64,000 nucleotides of DNA from Flavobacterium sp. WC2421. Lineage in GTDB: Bacteria; Bacteroidota; Bacteroidia; Flavobacteriales; Flavobacteriaceae. The number at the start of each line of letters is the position of its first letter. Position 1 is the first letter of the stretch. Of the stretch, positions 35,373-43,820 are shown piece by piece. A program made the translations under genes and the position numbers. Under the pieces are notes generated by a model. It was given only the letters and a program-made list of their open reading frames with translations, was not told where the DNA came from and made no database searches. The DNA is taken from contig NZ_CP162004.1 in the NCBI RefSeq assembly GCF_040822115.1, forward strand, positions 186,001 to 250,000, read 5' to 3'.

Positions 35373-36014
35373 ATGCATTTCATCTCACAAGAATTAGAAG
35401 ATTATATTGAACAACATTCTGAAAAAGAACCTGCTTTACTAGCCGCTTTAAATAAAGAAACGTATCAAAAAATTCTTTTACCACGCATGTTAAGCGGTCA
35501 TTTTCAAGGGCGTGTTTTGAGTATGTTAGCCAAATTGATTCGTCCTGTGAATATCCTTGAAATTGGTACCTACACGGGATACTCTGCTTTGTGTTTATGT
35601 GAAGGAATGCAAGAAGGTGGTGTATTACACACCATTGACATTAAGGAAGAACTGATCGATTTTCAGCGAAAACATTTTGACAAATCACCTTGGGGAAAAC
35701 AAATTGTACAACATTTAGGTGAAGCTACTGCTATCATACCAAATCTTGACGTAAAATTTGATTTGGTTTTTATTGACGCAGACAAAGAGAACTACATTAA
35801 CTATTTTGAGCTGATTGTTCCAAAAATGAATAAAGGCGGTATTATTTTATCGGATAATGTATTATGGAGCGGAAAAGTCTTGGAACCCTTAAACCCAAAA
35901 GACATTAGCACTAAAGTACTTTTGGAGTATAATGCCTTATTAAAAAATGACCCTAGAGTAGAAACTGTTTTGCTACCCATACGTGATGGACTGACTGTAA
36001 GTAGAGTACTTTAA
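35373..36014 (+). CDS. SAM-dependent O-methyltransferase (catechol-type family)
   Basis: This 213-residue class I methyltransferase is of the O-methyltransferase/CCoAOMT-like family. I start it at ATG 35373, which follows a TAnnTTTG promoter. An in-frame upstream ATG at 35349 lies within the promoter. Motif I is EIGTYTGYSALCL near residue 60, then GVLHTIDIKEE and the acidic metal/SAM motif FVLDVKFDLVFIDADKENY near 130. The fold and the DADK motif are characteristic. Substrate unknown. Confidence 0.88.
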   Translation: MHFISQELEDYIEQHSEKEPALLAALNKETYQKILLPRMLSGHFQGRVLSMLAKLIRPVNILEIGTYTGYSALCLCEGMQEGGVLHTIDIKEELIDFQRKHFDKSPWGKQIVQHLGEATAIIPNLDVKFDLVFIDADKENYINYFELIVPKMNKGGIILSDNVLWSGKVLEPLNPKDISTKVLLEYNALLKNDPRVETVLLPIRDGLTVSRVL

Positions 36015-36094
36015 TTATTTTATCGTTTCCTCAGATTTTCTAGCCCAGATGGAAATGAAAATCCTTATGGTATAAAAATGAAATTTTTCTAAAC

Positions 36095-36119
36095 AAAAAA
36101 GAGCGACCAACGGAAGCTC
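36095..36119 (-). terminator. Weak terminator of the PAP2 phosphatase/Tat operon
   Basis: On the minus strand GAGC...GCTC with an inner CC/GG pair is followed by TTTTTTGTTT, 70 bp past the PAP2 stop. The rest of 36015-36188 shows no credible gene. Confidence 0.45.
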
Positions 36120-36188
36120 CTTTATTGTTATTGAAAAATCATTTTTACCAGAAGATTGAAATGTACCGCTGGAAATAGCTTTTTAAAA

Positions 36189-36752
36189 TTAAACTGGAAA
36201 ATATTTTTTTTGTGCTTTCTTATAAAGAATAGAAAATAGATATCCTGAAAATATCCCGAATACATACCCACAAAAAATATCTAGCGGATAATGCAATCCT
36301 AAATAAATACGACTATAGGCAAAAATTAATGGCCACAAAAACAATAGAATAAAATAGAAAGAATATTTACGTAATGTGAAGTATAAAAATGAGGCTACTG
36401 CCATACTATTAGCTGCATGACCTGAAAAGAAACTATAGGAATTACTTTTCTTAACGACTCTTATTATGGTATTTATTTCTGGATTATTACACGGTCGAAG
36501 TCTTTGAAATCCGTTTTTAAACAAGTTCGTAATTTGGTCCGTAAACGTTAATAAAATAGCAATAAATAGCAGTAAATACAAGGTTTTTTTTGTTCCTAAT
36601 TTTTTAAAAATCACATACAATAACAATAAGAATAAAGGCAACCAATTGAGTTGATTTGTTATAATCAACCAAAGTCCATCATATTGCGTAGAACCCAAAC
36701 TATTTAAGTAAACAAGTAATTGGGTATCTAAAGAAAGTATTTTTTCCAACAT
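36189..36752 (-). CDS. PAP2-family membrane phosphatase
   Basis: The 187-residue integral membrane protein has about six hydrophobic segments. It has the phosphatase superfamily motifs: KNGFQRLRPCNNP (KxxxxxxRP), SGHAAN (PSGH type) and SRIYLGLHYPLDI (SRxxxxxHxxxD). Such enzymes dephosphorylate lipid pyrophosphates, including undecaprenyl diphosphate, or phosphatidic acid. A role in undecaprenyl phosphate recycling is plausible but not shown. It starts at the same position where the Tat component gene ends, so they form an operon. Confidence 0.88.
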   Translation of the reverse strand: MLEKILSLDTQLLVYLNSLGSTQYDGLWLIITNQLNWLPLFLLLLYVIFKKLGTKKTLYLLLFIAILLTFTDQITNLFKNGFQRLRPCNNPEINTIIRVVKKSNSYSFFSGHAANSMAVASFLYFTLRKYSFYFILLFLWPLIFAYSRIYLGLHYPLDIFCGYVFGIFSGYLFSILYKKAQKKYFPV

Positions 36753-37123
36753 TATTTTTGACGTTTTACTGGTCCTGTAATGTCTTCAATATCTTCTTTT
36801 ACCTTATTTGCTTGCACAACTGAATCTCCTAAAAGATCTGTTTTCACCTTATTTGCCTGAGCGACACTATCACCCATAAGATCTTCTTTTACTTTATTAA
36901 TATGAGAGTTTATATCTCCTGTCAATTCAGACAATGATTTTGTATCCAAACCATTGGCCTCAACCCCTTTTTGGATTTCACTTTTGATATCATTTGTCGC
37001 ATTTTTTAATTGCGCCATTGCTTTACCCATAGTACGAGCCATTTCTGGAACTTTATCTGATCCAAAAAGCATTAGCACTATAAACATAATAAAAACTAAC
37101 TCTCCTCCTCCTATTCCAAACAT
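36752..37123 (-). CDS. Sec-independent protein translocase TatA/TatB with C-terminal repeats
   Basis: The 123-residue protein has the classical TatA/B layout: a short N-terminus, one hydrophobic helix (MFGIGGGELVFIMFIVLMLFG), then an amphipathic helix (SDKVPEMARTMGKAMAQLKN). The tail carries three 15-residue repeats with the core NKVKxDLxGDSVxQA at 76-90, 91-105 and 106-120 (the last diverged). Whether it functions as TatA or TatB cannot be settled. No tatC lies nearby. A Gfo/Idh/MocA oxidoreductase with a twin-arginine signal is encoded at 62070-63191 and could be a substrate. Confidence 0.9.
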   Translation of the reverse strand: MFGIGGGELVFIMFIVLMLFGSDKVPEMARTMGKAMAQLKNATNDIKSEIQKGVEANGLDTKSLSELTGDINSHINKVKEDLMGDSVAQANKVKTDLLGDSVVQANKVKEDIEDITGPVKRQK

Positions 37124-37191
37124 ATTTTTTCTATTTTAATATTGCAAATATACCAATTTTTGATTCCGCCTCTTTTAAATTTTTCATAAAA

Positions 37192-37220
37192 AAAAAGACT
37201 CAAAATTGAGTCTTTTTTTT
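37192..37220. terminator. Intrinsic terminator
   Basis: A stem AAAAAAGACTCAA/TTGAGTCTTTTTT with an AA centre lies 16 bp past the M1 peptidase stop, on the minus strand with a T-run. It separates that operon from the Tat gene. Confidence 0.85.
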
Positions 37221-37235
37221 ATATGAAAGTTGAAC

Positions 37236-39476
37236 TTAATCAAATTTAGATTTTATCTCTTCTTTTGGCCAAGTGTTATTAGTCACATCAATATCTGCTG
37301 TTTCTAATTTTGGGTCAATTTGAATTTTTTTGATTGCTTTTTCAGTAGCATATACTTTCTTAGCGGTATCATTGTTCTTTCTCCAAATTTGAGCTGGATA
37401 CTTATAATTATCTACCGTTCCATCTTCATAAGTAATTTCAACAAGAATCGGCATTATTAATCCTCCTGGCTTATTGAACTCTACTTCGTAAAAATACTTT
37501 GGAGATTTTAAAGTTCCTTTCTCTTCTGCTGTAAGCGTGCTCACATAATCAGAAAGTAATTTTACATCTTCTACTTTTAATGCTTTCTTTTGGTTTGATT
37601 TTAATGCTACATTGTTTTCTTCAATTAAATAAACAAATGGACCAGCATCTACACCAAAACGTCCTTTTCTTACTTTAGCATTTTTAAGTTCAGCCGAAGG
37701 TGTCTCCGATACATAATATTGCTTTACTTCATTGATACCTATATCTACAAAATCAGTGGAGTAAAACCACCCTCTAAAGAACCAGTCTAAATCAACTGCA
37801 GATGCATCTTCCATTGTTCTAAAGAAATCTTCTGGAGTAGGATGTTTGAATTTCCAACGGTTTGCGTATACTTTGAAAGCATAATCAAACAATTCTCTAC
37901 CCATAATTGTTTCTCTAAGAATATTTAATGCAGTTGCCGGTTTTCCGTAAGCGTTATTTCCAAATTGAATAATGCTTTCTGAATTTGACATAATAGGCTC
38001 TAAAAACTTTTGATCTCCACTCATATATGGAATAATATTTTTAGCAGGACCTCTTCTTGATGGGAAATTTGTCTCTAATTCTTGTTCGGCCATGAATTCC
38101 ATAAATGAATTTAAACCTTCATCCATCCAAGTCCATTGGCGTTCATCAGAATTTACAATCATTGGGAAAAAGTTATGTCCCACTTCATGAATTACTACAC
38201 CCATCATTCCGTTCTTTGTTTGCTCGCTTGTTACTCCTTTTTCATCAGGACGACCAAAATTCCAACAAATCATTGGGTATTCCATTCCTTGATCTTCTGC
38301 TGAAACAGATACCGCTTTTGGATAAGGATAATCAAAAGTGTGGGAAGAGTAACTTTTTAAAGTATGAGCTACTGTTATTGTTGACGTTTCTCCCCAAAGT
38401 GGATTAGCCTCTTTAGGGTAGATTGAAACTGCCATCGCTGTTTTAGTACTCAATTGTACCGCCATTGCGTCAAGAATAAACTTTCTTGAAGTTGCTATAC
38501 CAAAATCTCTAACGTTTTTTGCGCTAAATTTCCATGTTTTTTTCTTAGTTGAAAACCCTTTTTCGGCTGCTTCTGCTTCCGCTTGAGTTACGATAACAAC
38601 TGGTTTATCAAATGTTTTTTGTGCCAATTCCCATCTTTTTACTTGAGCTGGAGTAAACACTTCACTTCTATTTGTCAATTCTCCTGTTGCTTCCATAACA
38701 TGATCAGCAGGAACTGTAATATTTACATCAAAATTTCCAAATGGCAAAGCAAATTCTCCGCTTCCCCAAAATTGCATATTTTGCCATCCTTCAACATCAT
38801 TATACACTGCCATTCTAGGGTAGAATTGTGCTATTACATATAATCTATTGCCTTCTTTTTCGAATAATTCATATCCTGAACGACCCCCTTCTTTTTGATA
38901 ATTATTGATGTTATACCACCATTTTACTGAAAAAGAAATTGACGTACCCGGTTTCATTGGTGAAGCCAAATCAATTCTCATCATGGTATGATTAATATTG
39001 TACGTCATTGAATTCCCTTTGGAATCCTTAACATATTCAATATTAAATCCACGTTCTAAATCTTTTTTCAAAAATTTATCAGCAAAATTTGAAGCAGGAA
39101 AAGTTTGTGTTATTTTTTCACTCTCAGCCAATGGAGATTCAGAATCTTTAGCAGCTTGATTTTGATCTAATTGTACCCATAAATAATCTAAATTATCAGG
39201 AGAATTATTAAAGTAAGTAATGGTTTCAGAACCCATTAACTTAGCATTTTTATCATCTAATTCTATGTCAATTTTATAATCAGCTTGTTGCTGATAATAC
39301 GCTGGACCAGGAGCACCAGCTGCATTTCTAAACATATTGGGCGTTGCCAATAAGTCATACATTTGACTGAATTTGTTGGTGTCGTATTTGCCTGTTTGTT
39401 TAGGAGTTACGGTTGTCGTTTTTTCTTGTGCAAAAATAAGAGCTGGAAGAAAAAGGAGTAAAGAAATTTTTTTCAT
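37236..39476 (-). CDS. Secreted M1-family zinc metallopeptidase
   Basis: The 746-residue protein has a signal peptide (MKKISLLLFLPALIFAQ) and an M1 aminopeptidase-like structure. The zinc-binding motif HEVGH is at H430-H434 with the third ligand E453, an exact HExxH-X18-E spacing. A GMEYP motif at 397-401 resembles the M1 exopeptidase GAMEN region but is altered. It is 64 bp downstream of a DUF6702 gene and probably the last gene of an operon with three small secreted CarboxypepD_reg-type proteins. Enzyme specificity is unknown. Confidence 0.92.
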   Translation of the reverse strand: MKKISLLLFLPALIFAQEKTTTVTPKQTGKYDTNKFSQMYDLLATPNMFRNAAGAPGPAYYQQQADYKIDIELDDKNAKLMGSETITYFNNSPDNLDYLWVQLDQNQAAKDSESPLAESEKITQTFPASNFADKFLKKDLERGFNIEYVKDSKGNSMTYNINHTMMRIDLASPMKPGTSISFSVKWWYNINNYQKEGGRSGYELFEKEGNRLYVIAQFYPRMAVYNDVEGWQNMQFWGSGEFALPFGNFDVNITVPADHVMEATGELTNRSEVFTPAQVKRWELAQKTFDKPVVIVTQAEAEAAEKGFSTKKKTWKFSAKNVRDFGIATSRKFILDAMAVQLSTKTAMAVSIYPKEANPLWGETSTITVAHTLKSYSSHTFDYPYPKAVSVSAEDQGMEYPMICWNFGRPDEKGVTSEQTKNGMMGVVIHEVGHNFFPMIVNSDERQWTWMDEGLNSFMEFMAEQELETNFPSRRGPAKNIIPYMSGDQKFLEPIMSNSESIIQFGNNAYGKPATALNILRETIMGRELFDYAFKVYANRWKFKHPTPEDFFRTMEDASAVDLDWFFRGWFYSTDFVDIGINEVKQYYVSETPSAELKNAKVRKGRFGVDAGPFVYLIEENNVALKSNQKKALKVEDVKLLSDYVSTLTAEEKGTLKSPKYFYEVEFNKPGGLIMPILVEITYEDGTVDNYKYPAQIWRKNNDTAKKVYATEKAIKKIQIDPKLETADIDVTNNTWPKEEIKSKFD

Positions 39477-39540
39477 AAATAAAACGCTAGTAGTTTCAGT
39501 TCGTGAAAATAATAATTTTTAACAAAAAACCGTCCTTTAA

Positions 39541-40047
39541 TCAGTATTTTAACATTCCATTCCTTGAAGATTCTGTAAAAAGAATGCTGTTTTTAGTTCC
39601 AAGCACCGTAATATGTGTAATGTTTTGCTGTTCAGAGCTCCAATCCATCAAAACAGAATTATAAATTTCAAGTGTACTGATTTTTGAAATTCCTTTGATA
39701 TTAGAATAACAAATCAACACATCGTCTTCCATTTCTTTACTTAAAAAATTCATTGGTTTAGATTGCCCATTGACTTTAACCGAGAAATTCTCCCCAAGGT
39801 ATTTTTTAAACAACTCTAGTTCTTCAGGTGTCTCTTGATTAGTCCCAATATGGAAGTGTTGCTTTTTGTATTTTTTCTCCAATGTCTTATTTAAATCATC
39901 AAGAAAAATACGAGAAGTAATTTGTAACATTTTCTTTTCGGGTGCATAATTAATCTGATAGATACCCATATAAAATTTATGAGCAGCAAAAGACGACAAA
40001 GTCAATATTAAAAATCCAATAAAAAGGTATAAAGTTCTTTTTTTCAT
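39541..40047 (-). CDS. DUF6702-family protein of unknown function
   Basis: The 168-residue product has a signal-anchor-like N-terminus (LYLFIGFLILTLSSFAAHKF). The following region contains YQINYAPEKKMLQITSRIFLDDL, which is characteristic of the DUF6702 family as I recall it. No catalytic motif is obvious. The family is found beside M1-type peptidases in flavobacteria. It starts 4 bp inside the preceding gene and is followed by the M1 peptidase gene. Confidence 0.65.
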   Translation of the reverse strand: MKKRTLYLFIGFLILTLSSFAAHKFYMGIYQINYAPEKKMLQITSRIFLDDLNKTLEKKYKKQHFHIGTNQETPEELELFKKYLGENFSVKVNGQSKPMNFLSKEMEDDVLICYSNIKGISKISTLEIYNSVLMDWSSEQQNITHITVLGTKNSILFTESSRNGMLKY

Positions 40048-40799
40048 TTTCCAAAAGTAGCAATTCTTTTAAACTCTTTGTTTTTAGTAATCAAAAAATC
40101 CATTAACATGAATCTGTCTTCCGGTTTCAAATACTTCTTCGAAGCAGCATCATTCGAACAATAAAGCAAGAACAATTCCACCTCATCCTCTTTTAAACTT
40201 AAATCTTTAGAGAAAAAAGAGGGACTAAAATTAACTTTTACATATTCTGAGAAAGCAACATCTGAAATAAAATCTTCTTTAACTTCCTCTTTTTTTCTTA
40301 GGATTTTTTTAAAATCTTTAAAAATACGAACAAAATCCATTCCATTCTCTATAGTCCCATCTGCTGGCATTAATCGGTTTTTAGGCGATGATTTCTCATC
40401 ATCAAAAAACTTTTTATCTACAAATCGCTGTGACCCGCCACCTAAACTATTTACTTTTAACCCATTAGAAACAACTACTTCTTTCAATTCATTATTTACT
40501 AAATCCATTTGCACTAAGAAGAGTCGTTCTTGACAGTTTTTTTCAGTCAATACAATTTTTTTAGACTGAAAGGCCAAGCTTGAGAATAACAAAGTATCTT
40601 TTGGCTTCGCCAAAATATCAAACAAACCATTAGCATTAATAAAAGTCCGTGTTTGTGAGTTAATGTTTAACACATACCCACTTTCTAAAGTTAACGAGTC
40701 GTTTACTACCTGTCCATGTAACGGTTTTCTAGTTTCATTTTGCGCAAAGCAAACCTGAAAAAATAATACTGAAAAGATTACCCCTATTTTAGTTTTCAT
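40044..40799 (-). CDS. Secreted CarboxypepD_reg-like protein (paralogue 3)
   Basis: The 251-residue protein has a signal peptide (MKTKIGVIFSVLFFQVCFAQ) and an N-terminal CarboxypepD_reg-like fold (LHGQVVNDSLTLESGYVLNI). Next is ELKEVVVSNG, resembling the linker at the start of SusC plug domains. The C-terminal part is lysine- and acid-rich with no recognised domain, and it lacks the LGIIPExQ motif of its two neighbours. It is the most diverged of three tandem paralogues and overlaps the adjacent gene by 11 bp. Function unknown. Confidence 0.62.
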   Translation of the reverse strand: MKTKIGVIFSVLFFQVCFAQNETRKPLHGQVVNDSLTLESGYVLNINSQTRTFINANGLFDILAKPKDTLLFSSLAFQSKKIVLTEKNCQERLFLVQMDLVNNELKEVVVSNGLKVNSLGGGSQRFVDKKFFDDEKSSPKNRLMPADGTIENGMDFVRIFKDFKKILRKKEEVKEDFISDVAFSEYVKVNFSPSFFSKDLSLKEDEVELFLLYCSNDAASKKYLKPEDRFMLMDFLITKNKEFKRIATFGK

Positions 40800-41520
40800 C
40801 GGTTATAATTTTATTATATTTTTCTGCTAAAGTAATAATCAAAAACATAGATAATGTTTTATTTTTAGACTTCAGTGCCGCTGCAAAATCGGTGTTTTCA
40901 ACACAATAATATTGAAATCCTTTAATGTATTCTTCAGGAATTTTTAAAGTCTCTATATAATATTTATCTTCAAATAGATACTCTAGTTTATTCATGAGTT
41001 GCTCCTTATATTCTACTGCAACTTCTTTTTTTAGCATTGCAGTTCTTCCAGACATCCAGTTTAAAGGCCTATCTAACAATCCCGATCTTGAGGTGTATAA
41101 TTTTCTTTCGGCAGGGGTATATTTTTTTTGCCCTTCAGGAATTATTCCAAGATTTTCGGCATTGATTTGTGAGTTTTCATTTACCACAACCTCTTTTAAC
41201 GGAATACTATTGGCTAGCATTTTAACACTTACATTTTCTTTTAAAATGTCCTCTTTAGATATCCTTCTACGTAAAGTTACGAGATTTACAGCAGAAAAAG
41301 CTAAAAGATCCCCTTCTTTTACAAAAAGATGAAACACACCATCTTTATTAGAAGAGGTCGCTCTATCCGTTGTTAGATTGACAATATTTATCCCTTCAAC
41401 CGAAGTCGAATCTGCAGTAATTAGGCCGTGAATTTTTTTTTCATTGGAAACTTGACCAAAAATAATTTGAGTAAACAAACAGATAAAAAATAAGAAAGTA
41501 TTATTCGTTCTCACAGGCAA
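40789..41520 (-). CDS. Secreted CarboxypepD_reg-like protein (paralogue 2)
   Basis: The 243-residue protein has a signal peptide, a CarboxypepD_reg-like segment (KIHGLITADSTSVEGINIVN), then PLKEVVVNEN and NLGIIPEGQKKYTPAERKL. The motifs WMSGRTAMLKKEV and GFQYYCVENTDF recur in paralogue 1. It overlaps paralogue 1 by 20 bp and paralogue 3 by 11 bp. The clear repeats indicate tandem duplication. No enzymatic motif is visible. Confidence 0.65.
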   Translation of the reverse strand: MPVRTNNTFLFFICLFTQIIFGQVSNEKKIHGLITADSTSVEGINIVNLTTDRATSSNKDGVFHLFVKEGDLLAFSAVNLVTLRRRISKEDILKENVSVKMLANSIPLKEVVVNENSQINAENLGIIPEGQKKYTPAERKLYTSRSGLLDRPLNWMSGRTAMLKKEVAVEYKEQLMNKLEYLFEDKYYIETLKIPEEYIKGFQYYCVENTDFAAALKSKNKTLSMFLIITLAEKYNKIITDEN

Positions 41521-42265
41521 TTATTTCTTTATACTTTGATGCTAGTTCTCCTAATAAAAATTCAATGGTTGTTTTATTTTTTTGATCTAGAATTTTGGTG
41601 AATTTATCGTTGTCAACTGCATAATATTGAAAGCCTTTTACATATAATAAAGGTATTTGAAACTTTCCTACATATTGATCCAAATCAAACATTTCATCCA
41701 GCATTACTAAATAAGCTTCTTTTTTCTCTACTTCAAGTTCTTTCTTAAGCATTGCAGTCCTTCCGGAAAGGAAGTTTAACAAGGGATCTGCAGAAATTGA
41801 GCCTCCAGCCATACCACTTAGACTAGCACTAGGATTGAGACCTGTTGCTGTTGCTAATTTACGTTCTGCTTCTGTATACGATCTTTGATTTTCAGGAATA
41901 ATACCCAAGGACCTCGAATTGATATTATTGTATCTTTTAATCACAACTTCGTTTAATTGATTCATAACTGGAACCATCTTAACAAAGAAAAGTCTTTTAT
42001 TAAAATCATCTTTAGTTAAAGCAATTTTCAATCCTTTATACTGAATCGAAGAAAACATTAAAGTATCTCCTACAATCGCTTTAATGAAAAAATAACCTTG
42101 TTGATCCGTAATTACAGCTTTTTCTGTTTTTAAATTTATAACATAAATCCCTTCCAAATTAGACATATCTGCATTTACCTTTCCATTCAATTCGGTAGAA
42201 ACAGATTCTTGAGCCAGACCAGCTGTTGCAAATAAAACAAAAAAGATACATCCTAATTTATTCAT
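41501..42265 (-). CDS. Secreted CarboxypepD_reg-like protein (paralogue 1)
   Basis: The 254-residue protein starts at ATG 42265 (MNKLGCIFFVLFATAGLAQ, a signal peptide); an upstream in-frame ATG at 42283 adds six residues and is the alternative. The N-terminal CarboxypepD_reg-like domain (ELNGKVNADMSNLEGIYVIN) is followed by QLNEVVIKRY and SLGIIPENQRSYTEAERKL. The motif FLSGRTAMLKKELEVEKK matches WMSGRTAMLKKEV in paralogue 2. It is the first gene of the operon leading to the M1 peptidase. Confidence 0.65.
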   Translation of the reverse strand: MNKLGCIFFVLFATAGLAQESVSTELNGKVNADMSNLEGIYVINLKTEKAVITDQQGYFFIKAIVGDTLMFSSIQYKGLKIALTKDDFNKRLFFVKMVPVMNQLNEVVIKRYNNINSRSLGIIPENQRSYTEAERKLATATGLNPSASLSGMAGGSISADPLLNFLSGRTAMLKKELEVEKKEAYLVMLDEMFDLDQYVGKFQIPLLYVKGFQYYAVDNDKFTKILDQKNKTTIEFLLGELASKYKEIIACENE

Positions 42266-42420
42266 TGTATTTGTAATAACCATAATTATTGATAAGTTGT
42301 AAAAGTATCTTAATGTGTTCCAAATTAATTACTAAGGACATGGTAAAAAAATGTTAATAAAAATTAAGTCCAATTCGAAGTCTGATTTTATACCTTTAGC
42401 ATATAAAATTCAATAAAAAA

Positions 42421-43128
42421 ATGAAAAATATAATAATCGCAAGTACATCAACACTTCACGGGGGAGACTATTTAGAATATTTATTACCTGAATTGAGCAA
42501 ACATTTTCAAGATTGCAAAACCATTCTTTTCATTCCCTATGCCAGACCAAGTGGTATTTCTCACGATGAATACACAGCCAAAGCAGCAGCTGCATTCTCT
42601 AAAATAAATATAAACGTAAAAGGAATACATGAATTTCAAAATCCAATTTCGGCAATTGAAAATGCAGAAGGGATTTTTACCGGTGGCGGAAGTACTTTTG
42701 TATTGGTTAACGAATTATACAAAAACAATATCATGACTGTGCTTAGTCAAGCGGTCAAAAAAGGGATTCCATATTTAGGCACAAGTGCTGGAAGCGTCAT
42801 TTGTGGTTTAAGCATGCAAAACACCAATGACATGCCTATTGTATATCCACCAAGCTTTCAAACGACAGGATTAATTCCATTTAATATAAATGCGCATTAT
42901 TTAGATCCAGATTTACAGTCCAAACATATGGGTGAAACTAGAGAGACTCGAATAAAAGAATTTCATGCTTATAATTCAATTCCTGTTTTAGGATTAAGAG
43001 AAGGAAGCTGGCTAGACGTAAAAGGTTCAAAAATCATCCTGAAAGGTAATTTGAAAGGAATTCTTTTTAGACAAAATCAAGCTTCAGAAGAAATAGAAAG
43101 CCAAAGCGATATAAGCGATATCAAATAA
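42421..43128 (+). CDS. pepE: Peptidase E (alpha-aspartyl dipeptidase, S51 family)
   Basis: PepE hydrolyses N-terminal aspartyl dipeptides in the cytoplasm. The 235-residue protein shows the GGGSTFVL motif near residue 88 and the serine nucleophile motif GTSAGS, with S122 in the expected place. It carries no signal peptide. Cyanophycinase is the alternative within the S51 family, but the length (235) and motif match peptidase E. It is convergent with the first tRNA-Gly. Confidence 0.92.
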   Translation: MKNIIIASTSTLHGGDYLEYLLPELSKHFQDCKTILFIPYARPSGISHDEYTAKAAAAFSKININVKGIHEFQNPISAIENAEGIFTGGGSTFVLVNELYKNNIMTVLSQAVKKGIPYLGTSAGSVICGLSMQNTNDMPIVYPPSFQTTGLIPFNINAHYLDPDLQSKHMGETRETRIKEFHAYNSIPVLGLREGSWLDVKGSKIILKGNLKGILFRQNQASEEIESQSDISDIK

Positions 43129-43129
43129 A

Positions 43130-43158
43130 AAAGCCGAAACATAAAATGTTTCGGCTTT
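43130..43158. terminator. Bidirectional terminator between pepE and tRNA-Gly
   Basis: GCCGAAACAT/ATGTTTCGGC (43133-43142 and 43146-43155) is flanked by A-run and T-run. It lies 4 bp past the pepE stop and 4 bp from the tRNA 3' end. Confidence 0.88.
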
Positions 43159-43162
43159 TAAG

Positions 43163-43235
<73 letters not shown>

Positions 43236-43247
43236 ATTAACAGGGTG

Positions 43248-43255
43248 CAAATATA
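43248..43255 (-). promoter_or_regulatory. Promoter -7 element of tRNA-Gly copy 1
   Basis: The minus strand TATATTTG matches TAnnTTTG, 12 bp upstream of the tRNA 5' end. Confidence 0.7.
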
Positions 43256-43352
43256 TAAATTAATTTACACGAACACAAGTTTTTTTATAAAAAATTTAAA
43301 CTCGTTTTATTTTAAATTTTTTAGAACAAAAAAATGCTTTTAAGTTCTAATA

Positions 43353-43381
43353 AAAAAGCCGAAACATAAAGTTTCGGCTTT
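43353..43381 (-). terminator. Terminator of tRNA-Gly copy 2
   Basis: Stem AAAGCCGAAAC/GTTTCGGCTTT with loop ATAAA, 4 bp beyond the tRNA 3' end; similar to the hairpin after copy 1. Confidence 0.85.
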
Positions 43382-43385
43382 AAAG

Positions 43386-43458
<73 letters not shown>

Positions 43459-43470
43459 ATTACTGTGGTG

Positions 43471-43478
43471 CAAATATA
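43471..43478 (-). promoter_or_regulatory. Promoter -7 element of tRNA-Gly copy 2
   Basis: The minus strand TATATTTG matches TAnnTTTG, 12 bp upstream of the tRNA 5' end, the same spacing as copy 1. Confidence 0.7.
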
Positions 43479-43663
43479 GATAATAAGTTCACTTTGTAGC
43501 AAGTTTTTTTAATGATTTTTTTATAAAAAATTCAACCACAACATAACCAATTTAAAATTAAATTGTTACAGCTTTATAATTCCAAACAAACATACCCTTC
43601 AATAAAAAAATAACACTTTTGAACACCAAAACTGACAGATATCAACCAGTTCGAGAATGAAAA

Positions 43664-43771
43664 TCAATAGTCAACTTCTCGGTTTAGATCAAGAAACTTA
43701 TTAATTAAAGTAAAATTTGGTCTTTTTATAAATCGGAAATCTCTAGGAGTCATTCCCTTTTTATAAAAAAA
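43664..43771 (-). pseudogene. Possible C-terminal remnant of an AraC-family regulator
   Basis: In the 340-bp gap between the second tRNA and the L,D-transpeptidase-like gene, one minus-strand frame reads GFFYKKGMTPRDFRFIKRPN and ends 18 codons later at a stop (43664-43666). The KKGMTPRDFR segment matches the end of the AraC helix-turn-helix domain, where GxTPxxFR is conserved. The frame has no start codon and closes upstream within the adjacent terminator, so only a fragment can remain. The motif is short, so chance is a real alternative. Confidence 0.35.
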
Positions 43772-43801
43772 GCCAATCAAAATAAATTCTGATTGGCTTT
43801 A
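43768..43801. terminator. Intrinsic terminator of the L,D-transpeptidase-like gene
   Basis: Stem AAAGCCAATCA/TGATTGGCTTT (43769-43779 and 43790-43800) with a 10-nt loop and flanking A/T runs, 20 bp past the stop. Confidence 0.85.
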
Positions 43802-43820
43802 TAAGTTATTTTTTAAATAT

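Noticed and set aside
43321..43350. Hairpin TTAGAAC/GTTCTAA between the two tRNA genes
   Set aside because: A 7-bp stem with a 16-nt loop and no T-run; too weak to call a terminator or functional RNA.
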